Under the pieces are notes generated by a model, which worked only from the letters and a program-made list of their open reading frames with translations, was not told the origin of the DNA and ran no database searches. Of a DNA stretch of 64,000 bases, positions 60,100-64,000 are shown in pieces. Source of the stretch: Phyllobacterium sp. 21LDTY02-6 (GTDB taxonomy: Bacteria > Pseudomonadota > Alphaproteobacteria > Rhizobiales > Rhizobiaceae); NCBI RefSeq assembly GCF_023554255.2, contig NZ_JAMJWD020000001.1, forward strand, positions 1,084,755 to 1,148,754, given 5' to 3'. The first letter of the stretch is position 1. The number at the start of each line of letters is the position of its first letter. The translations under genes were made by a program, and so were the position numbers.

Positions 60100-60897
60100 A
60101 TGCCCCCATCCAACGCCGCCCCGATCATAGAGATTGACGGCATCAGCAAGAGCTTTGGCGCCTTCAAGGTGCTGAACGACCTGTCGTTCAGCGTCAAGCC
60201 GCGCGAAAAGCTGGCGCTGATCGGCCCATCGGGCTCAGGCAAGACTACGATCCTGCGCATATTGATGACGCTGGAAGGCATCGATTCCGGCACGATCCGG
60301 GTCGATGGCGATAATCTCTACCAGATGGAGCGCAATGGAAAACTGCAACCCGCCGACGAGTCTCATCTGCACAGGATGCGCGAGAAGATCGGCATGGTGT
60401 TCCAGCTCTTCAACCTGTTCCCGCATAAATGCGTTCTCGACAATGTCACCCTCGCGCCGATGCTGACAAAAGGCGTTTCCCGCCGGGATGCGGAGAAGCA
60501 CGCGATGGAACTGCTGGACATGGTCGGACTGGCGGACAAGGCAAAATCCATGCCCTCGCAGCTCTCGGGCGGACAGAAGCAGCGCGTCGCGATCGCCCGC
60601 GCTCTCGCCTTGAAGCCGAAGATCATGCTGTTCGACGAGGTGACCTCGGCACTCGATCCCGAGCTTGTCGAGGAAGTGCTCAACGTCCTGTGGCGCCTTT
60701 GCCGCGAGACCGACATGACGATGCTGCTCGTCACGCACGAGATGGGCTTTGCCCATGATTTTGCCGACCGCGTCCTTTTCTTCGACCGCGGGCGCATCGT
60801 CGAAGACGGCAAGCCGGATGAAATTTTCAGGCACCCGAAACAGGAGCGCACCCAGGCCTTCCTGAAGAAGATCATCGCAGCAGGGCATCGCGTCTGA
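60100..60897 (+). CDS. ehuA: Ectoine/hydroxyectoine ABC importer ATPase (EhuA)
   Basis: 265 aa, polar amino acid-type ABC ATPase. Walker A GPSGSGKTT, Q-loop VFQLFNLFPH, signature LSGGQKQRVAIARAL, Walker B IMLFDEVTSALDPE and the H-loop in LVTHEMGFAHDF. GGGAGAC ribosome-binding site precedes the ATG. Substrate assignment rests on neighbours enuR and eutA. Confidence 0.92.
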   Translation: MPPSNAAPIIEIDGISKSFGAFKVLNDLSFSVKPREKLALIGPSGSGKTTILRILMTLEGIDSGTIRVDGDNLYQMERNGKLQPADESHLHRMREKIGMVFQLFNLFPHKCVLDNVTLAPMLTKGVSRRDAEKHAMELLDMVGLADKAKSMPSQLSGGQKQRVAIARALALKPKIMLFDEVTSALDPELVEEVLNVLWRLCRETDMTMLLVTHEMGFAHDFADRVLFFDRGRIVEDGKPDEIFRHPKQERTQAFLKKIIAAGHRV

Positions 60898-60944
60898 GGC
60901 GCTGAACAAGAAATACCAAAAAAACAACCAGAGGAGTTGGGAAC

Positions 60945-61793
60945 ATGAAATTGAAGAGTTTGAGTGCATTTCTTGCAGCTGCCACCTGCGCCAGCATTGC
61001 CATGTCCGCGCCGGCGGCCCGTGCAGACGAGGCATTGGACAAGCTGAAGGAACAGGGTTTTGCCCGCATCGCCATCGCCAACGAACCGCCCTTTACCGCC
61101 GTGAAGGCGGACGGCACCGTTTCCGGCGCCGGTCCGGATGTCGCCCGCGAAGTGTTCAAGAAGCTCGGAGTCGGCGACGTGGTTGCGTCGATCTCGGAAT
61201 ATGGCGCCATGATCCCCGGCCTGCAGGCTGGTCGTCATGATGTCGTGACCGCAGGCCTGTTCATGAAGCCGGAGCGCTGCAACGCGGTCGCCTATTCGGA
61301 GCCGATCCTGTGCGACGCCGAAGCTTTCCTCGTCAAGAAGGGCAATCCGAAGGGCTTCAAGAGCTATGCGGATATCGCCAAGGACGAAAAGGCGACGATC
61401 GGTGCGCCGGGCGGTGGCACGGAAGAACGCCTTGCGCTCGAAGCCGGTGTTCCGCGTGAGCGCGTCATCGTCGTCCCGGATGGGCAGAGCGGTCTGAAAA
61501 TGCTGCAGGACGGGCGCATCGACACCTATTCGCTGCCGGTACTTTCGATCAACGATCTCGTCAAGAAGGCCAATGACCCCAATCTCGAGGTGATCGCGCC
61601 GGTACAGGGTGCCCCGGTCTATTGCGATGGCGCCGCCTTCCGCAAAGGCGATACGGCACTGCGCGACGAGTTCGACAAGGTGCTCGCCGAGATGAAGAAG
61701 TCCGGCGAATTCGCCAAGATCGTCGAGCCTTATGGGTTCTCCGCACAGGCGGCGATGTCGACCACCCGCGACAAGCTCTGCGCCGCAAAGTAA
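60945..61793 (+). CDS. ehuB: Ectoine/hydroxyectoine-binding protein (EhuB)
   Basis: 282 aa. Signal peptide KLKSLSAFLAAATCASIAMS ending in AARA; periplasmic binding domain of the GlnH type (IAIANEPPFTAVKADGTVSG, RHDVVTAGLFMKPERC, IGAPGGGTEERLALEAG). EhuB binds ectoine and hydroxyectoine through aromatic residues. GAGGAG precedes the ATG. Strong hairpin follows before ehuC. Confidence 0.92.
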   Translation: MKLKSLSAFLAAATCASIAMSAPAARADEALDKLKEQGFARIAIANEPPFTAVKADGTVSGAGPDVAREVFKKLGVGDVVASISEYGAMIPGLQAGRHDVVTAGLFMKPERCNAVAYSEPILCDAEAFLVKKGNPKGFKSYADIAKDEKATIGAPGGGTEERLALEAGVPRERVIVVPDGQSGLKMLQDGRIDTYSLPVLSINDLVKKANDPNLEVIAPVQGAPVYCDGAAFRKGDTALRDEFDKVLAEMKKSGEFAKIVEPYGFSAQAAMSTTRDKLCAAK

Positions 61794-61809
61794 CTCCTCC
61801 GTGAAAGTA

Positions 61810-61838
61810 GAGCCGCCTGCCCGCGGGCGTGGCGGCTC
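61810..61838 (+). promoter_or_regulatory. Intercistronic hairpin ehuB-ehuC
   Basis: Perfect 8-bp stem GAGCCGCC / GGCGGCTC around a loop TGCCCGCGGGCGT that can itself fold. No T-tract, so it is more likely an mRNA-stabilising or processing hairpin that raises ehuB output relative to the permease genes. Confidence 0.6.
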
Positions 61839-61868
61839 CTCCCACAGCAACGACGAAGGGTGGCTGCA

Positions 61869-62528
61869 ATGGGCCAGTGGGCCGGCTATCTACAACTTAT
61901 CCTCGATGGCGCCGTCGTCACGATCAAGCTGACGTTGATGGGTTCCGCCTTGGCGCTTGTGATGGCGTTTCTTGCCGGCCTCGGCCGCTTGTCCAGGTTT
62001 GCGGTGTTTCGCTGGCTTGCGACGGCCTATATCGAGTTTTTCCGCGGCACGTCGATATTCGTACAGCTGTTCTGGGCCTATTTCGTCCTGCCATTGTTCG
62101 GATTTTCGCTGACGCCATTGCAGGCCGGCGTGCTGGCGCTGGGGCTGAATGTCGGCGCCTATGCGGCCGAGGTCGTGCGCGGCGCCATCAAATCCATCGG
62201 CAAGGAACAATATGAGGCCTGCATCGCGCTCAACTTCAATCGCTGGCAAGGTCTCCGGCATGTCATCCTGCCGCAGGCATTCGTGCTGATGCTGCCGACC
62301 TTCGGCAACAACGCGATCGAGTTGTTGAAAGCTTCGGCCGTCGTGTCCCTTATATCACTGACCGATATGACCTTTCAGGCCCAGGTGGTCCGGGCGCAGA
62401 CCGGAAACACGCTGTTTCCGTTCCTGACGATCCTCATTCTCTATTTCATCATGGCAAGCGTCATATCCCTCGCAATCCGTGGTCTTGAGCGTTATCTGAC
62501 GCGCGGCCTCGACGGCATTCGGTCATAG
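61869..62528 (+). CDS. ehuC: Ectoine/hydroxyectoine importer permease (EhuC)
   Basis: 219 aa, His/Glu/Gln/Arg-type permease with four to five membrane helices and the coupling loop NVGAYAAEVVRGAIKSIGKE. ATG 61869 follows AAGGG at 8 nt; GTG 61860 is an alternative. Forms a heterodimer with EhuD. Confidence 0.9.
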   Translation: MGQWAGYLQLILDGAVVTIKLTLMGSALALVMAFLAGLGRLSRFAVFRWLATAYIEFFRGTSIFVQLFWAYFVLPLFGFSLTPLQAGVLALGLNVGAYAAEVVRGAIKSIGKEQYEACIALNFNRWQGLRHVILPQAFVLMLPTFGNNAIELLKASAVVSLISLTDMTFQAQVVRAQTGNTLFPFLTILILYFIMASVISLAIRGLERYLTRGLDGIRS

Positions 62529-62537
62529 GAGGCAGCG

Positions 62538-63194
62538 ATGGAATGGGATTGGAGTTTCGTCGTACAGATACTTCCCACCCTCATCGAGGGCGTGAAGATC
62601 ACCATCATCGCCACGCTTCTCGGATCGGTGTTCGCAGCGATCATCGGGCTCGCCATTGCGATCGTCCGTCGTTCGAAGAACCGGCTCATCTCGATGCCGG
62701 TCGGCTTCCTGGCCGAATTCATCCGCGGCACACCGCTTCTCGTGCAGCTCTATTTCATATTCTACGTCCTGCCGGATCTCGGCATCACGCTTTCGCCGCT
62801 CGTCGCCGGCGTCATCGGGCTTGGCCTCCATTATGGCACCTATGCCGCCGAGGTCTACCGGGCGGGCATCGACAATGTGGCGCGCGGCCAATGGGAGGCG
62901 GCCCGGGCATGCAACCTGACGACGCGCCAGACATGGACGCAGGTCATCCTGCCCCAGGCCCTGCCGCCTATGATCCCTGCCCTCGCCAATTATTTCATTG
63001 CGATGTTCAAGGAGACACCGCTGCTGTCGGCGATCACCGTTCTGGAACTGATGAACCAGGCCCGCAGCATCGCCAACTACAATTATCGCTATATTGAGCC
63101 GATCACCCTGGTCGGTGCGTTCTTTCTGGTCATTTCGCTGGTTTCGGTCGTCGGATTGCGCTGGCTCGAACGCCGCTACGGCAAGATCGACTAG
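62538..63194 (+). CDS. ehuD: Ectoine/hydroxyectoine importer permease (EhuD)
   Basis: 218 aa; membrane segments PTLIEGVKITIIATLLGSVF onward, EAA-like loop YGTYAAEVYRAGIDNVARGQ and ARACNLTTRQTWTQVILPQA. 9 nt after ehuC with GGAGG upstream. Confidence 0.92.
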   Translation: MEWDWSFVVQILPTLIEGVKITIIATLLGSVFAAIIGLAIAIVRRSKNRLISMPVGFLAEFIRGTPLLVQLYFIFYVLPDLGITLSPLVAGVIGLGLHYGTYAAEVYRAGIDNVARGQWEAARACNLTTRQTWTQVILPQALPPMIPALANYFIAMFKETPLLSAITVLELMNQARSIANYNYRYIEPITLVGAFFLVISLVSVVGLRWLERRYGKID

Positions 63195-63203
63195 GTGAAC
63201 CCG

Positions 63204-63983
63204 ATGGACAGCACCACGAATATTCAGCAGAGCAGATATGAACCGGCCTATGACGACAGGCCCGTAGCAAAGCGCGTCGGCCTGGTGATCCTTGCCACCG
63301 ACCATACGACCGAACCGGATTTCCAGCGGATGGTGGCAAGCCCGGCCATCGGTCTCTACACCGCCCGCGTCCCCTACGCCAATCCGACTACTCCCGAGAA
63401 CCTGCGCCGGATGCAGCCGACATTGACGGAGGGTGCACGCCTTATCCTGCCCGACGAACCGCTGGATGCCATCTGCTATTCGTGCACGTCGGCTTCGGTC
63501 GTCATCGGCGATGACGAGATCGCGGCGGCCATCAATCTTGCCAAGCCGGATGTACCGGTCGTCACGCCGCCGCTTGCCGCCGTGAAGGGATTGCAAGCCC
63601 TTGGCGCGCGTCGCATCAGCGTGCTTACGCCCTATACGATCGAGACGAGTACGCCCATGGCGGCTTATTTCGAGGAAAAGGGCTTCGATATTGCGCGCTT
63701 TACCTGCCTGGGGCTCGATGATGATCGAAAAATGGCGCGGATTTCACCGAATTCGCTCGTCGAATTGGCCAGGCAGGCGCTCGCGGCGGATAGCGATGCG
63801 CTCTTCATCTCCTGCACCGCGTTGCGGTCGGCCGGGGTAGCGGCAAGGATCGAGCAAATGACCGGCAAGACTGTCGTCACCAGCAATCAGGCGACGGCCT
63901 GGGCGACGCTGAGGATCTGCGGCGATGCGGCGGCCAAGCCCGAATATGGGCAGCTCCTGACCAAATCCCTGGCGCGTTGGTGA
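63204..63983 (+). CDS. eutA: Ectoine utilisation protein EutA (Asp/Glu racemase fold)
   Basis: 259 aa from ATG 63204 (AGGTG 6 nt upstream; GTG 63195 also in frame). Two catalytic-type cysteines: ICYSCTSASVVIGDDEI and FISCTALRSAG, the pair seen in maleate isomerase/arylmalonate decarboxylase/racemase enzymes. EutA acts with EutB and EutC to convert 5-hydroxyectoine to ectoine by racemisation of the hydroxyl-bearing carbon; the exact reaction is inferred in the literature. Confidence 0.9.
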   Translation: MDSTTNIQQSRYEPAYDDRPVAKRVGLVILATDHTTEPDFQRMVASPAIGLYTARVPYANPTTPENLRRMQPTLTEGARLILPDEPLDAICYSCTSASVVIGDDEIAAAINLAKPDVPVVTPPLAAVKGLQALGARRISVLTPYTIETSTPMAAYFEEKGFDIARFTCLGLDDDRKMARISPNSLVELARQALAADSDALFISCTALRSAGVAARIEQMTGKTVVTSNQATAWATLRICGDAAAKPEYGQLLTKSLARW

Positions 63984-63985
63984 TC

Positions 63986-64000
63986 ATGGTCACGGAACCT
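63986..64000 (+). CDS. Start of next gene, probably eutB (truncated by window edge)
   Basis: ATG GTC ACG GAA CCT, 2 nt after the eutA stop. In conserved eut operons the gene after eutA is eutB, a PLP-dependent threonine dehydratase-like protein; only five codons are visible, so the identity is inferred from gene order. Confidence 0.4.

Noticed and set aside
60100-63194. Generic polar amino acid importer
   Set aside because: By sequence alone possible, but the flanking enuR, eutA, doeX, doeC and doeD make ectoine the far better substrate call.
1-64000. CRISPR arrays, prophage modules, insertion sequences, rRNA
   Set aside because: No regularly spaced direct repeats, transposase or integrase motifs, phage structural genes or rRNA sequence were seen on either strand.

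Overview
The window is a GC-rich chromosomal segment of an alphaproteobacterium of the order Hyphomicrobiales (Rhizobiales), closest in style to Brucellaceae/Phyllobacteriaceae. Supporting signs are the gene orders dacF-tmk-holB-metG-tatD and recG/sdhE/mfd next to glmS-glmU, the rhizobial iron regulator RirA, phosphatidylcholine synthase, an IalB-family protein, an imuA-imuB-dnaE2 cassette with an alphaproteobacterial LexA box, and promoters of the EcfG general stress type (GGAAC-N16/17-CGTT). No prophage, insertion sequence, CRISPR array or rRNA operon is visible.

Layout. 1-2.2 kb: end of an ABC importer operon (NitT/TauT type) with a YtkA-like protein. 2.2-4.2 kb: His-rich cupin, GlsB membrane protein, YidB, tRNA-Ser(UGA). 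4.2-5.4 kb: gene-free stretch with two copies of a MITE-like palindromic repeat and a possible structured RNA. 5.4-6.6 kb: orphan DUF1835/DUF3658 protein and solitary Flp pilin. 6.8-14.8 kb: dense housekeeping run rlpA, a D,D-carboxypeptidase homologue lacking its catalytic Ser and Lys, tmk, holB, metG, tatD, a metallo-beta-lactamase-fold hydrolase, ybaK. 15-17.6 kb: acetyltransferase, lipid kinase, GST. 17.8-21.1 kb: a cluster of small stress-type genes with three EcfG promoters, a candidate stress sRNA and two 81-residue paralogous membrane proteins at its ends. 21.1-23.1 kb: iron module rirA and bfd-bfr, each with an Irr-type inverted repeat. 23.1-27.8 kb: BMP-type (nucleoside-like) ABC importer. 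27.9-34.5 kb: quinone oxidoreductase, pcs, UbiH-like hydroxylase, mntH with a Mur-type operator, AEC transporter, hspQ, ialB. 34.7-47.4 kb: peptide-type binding protein, DsbA-like protein, mfd, sdhE, recG, glmS, glmU, ccdA. 47.6-48.2 kb: tRNA-Lys, a possible gene remnant and an RDD-like protein. 48.4-53.9 kb: SOS mutagenesis cassette. 53.9-64 kb: ectoine/5-hydroxyectoine uptake and catabolism cluster.

The ectoine cluster is the largest accessory system. A MocR/EnuR regulator is flanked on the left by doeX, doeC, doeD and an alcohol dehydrogenase-like gene (minus strand) and followed on the right by ehuABCD, eutA and the first codons of the next gene (plus strand). EhuABCD imports ectoines; EutABC and EutDE (mostly beyond the right edge) should convert them to L-2,4-diaminobutyrate; DoeD and DoeC would finish the route to aspartate.

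Most notable for follow-up are the stress island with its candidate C-rich-loop sRNA and leader peptide, the pseudo-enzyme DacF homologue, the Irr box plus 49-codon leader ORF before bfd-bfr, the duplicated MITE-like elements, and the paired direct repeats that may be EnuR operators. All functional calls rest on reading motifs, gene order and spacing by eye; no database search was run.
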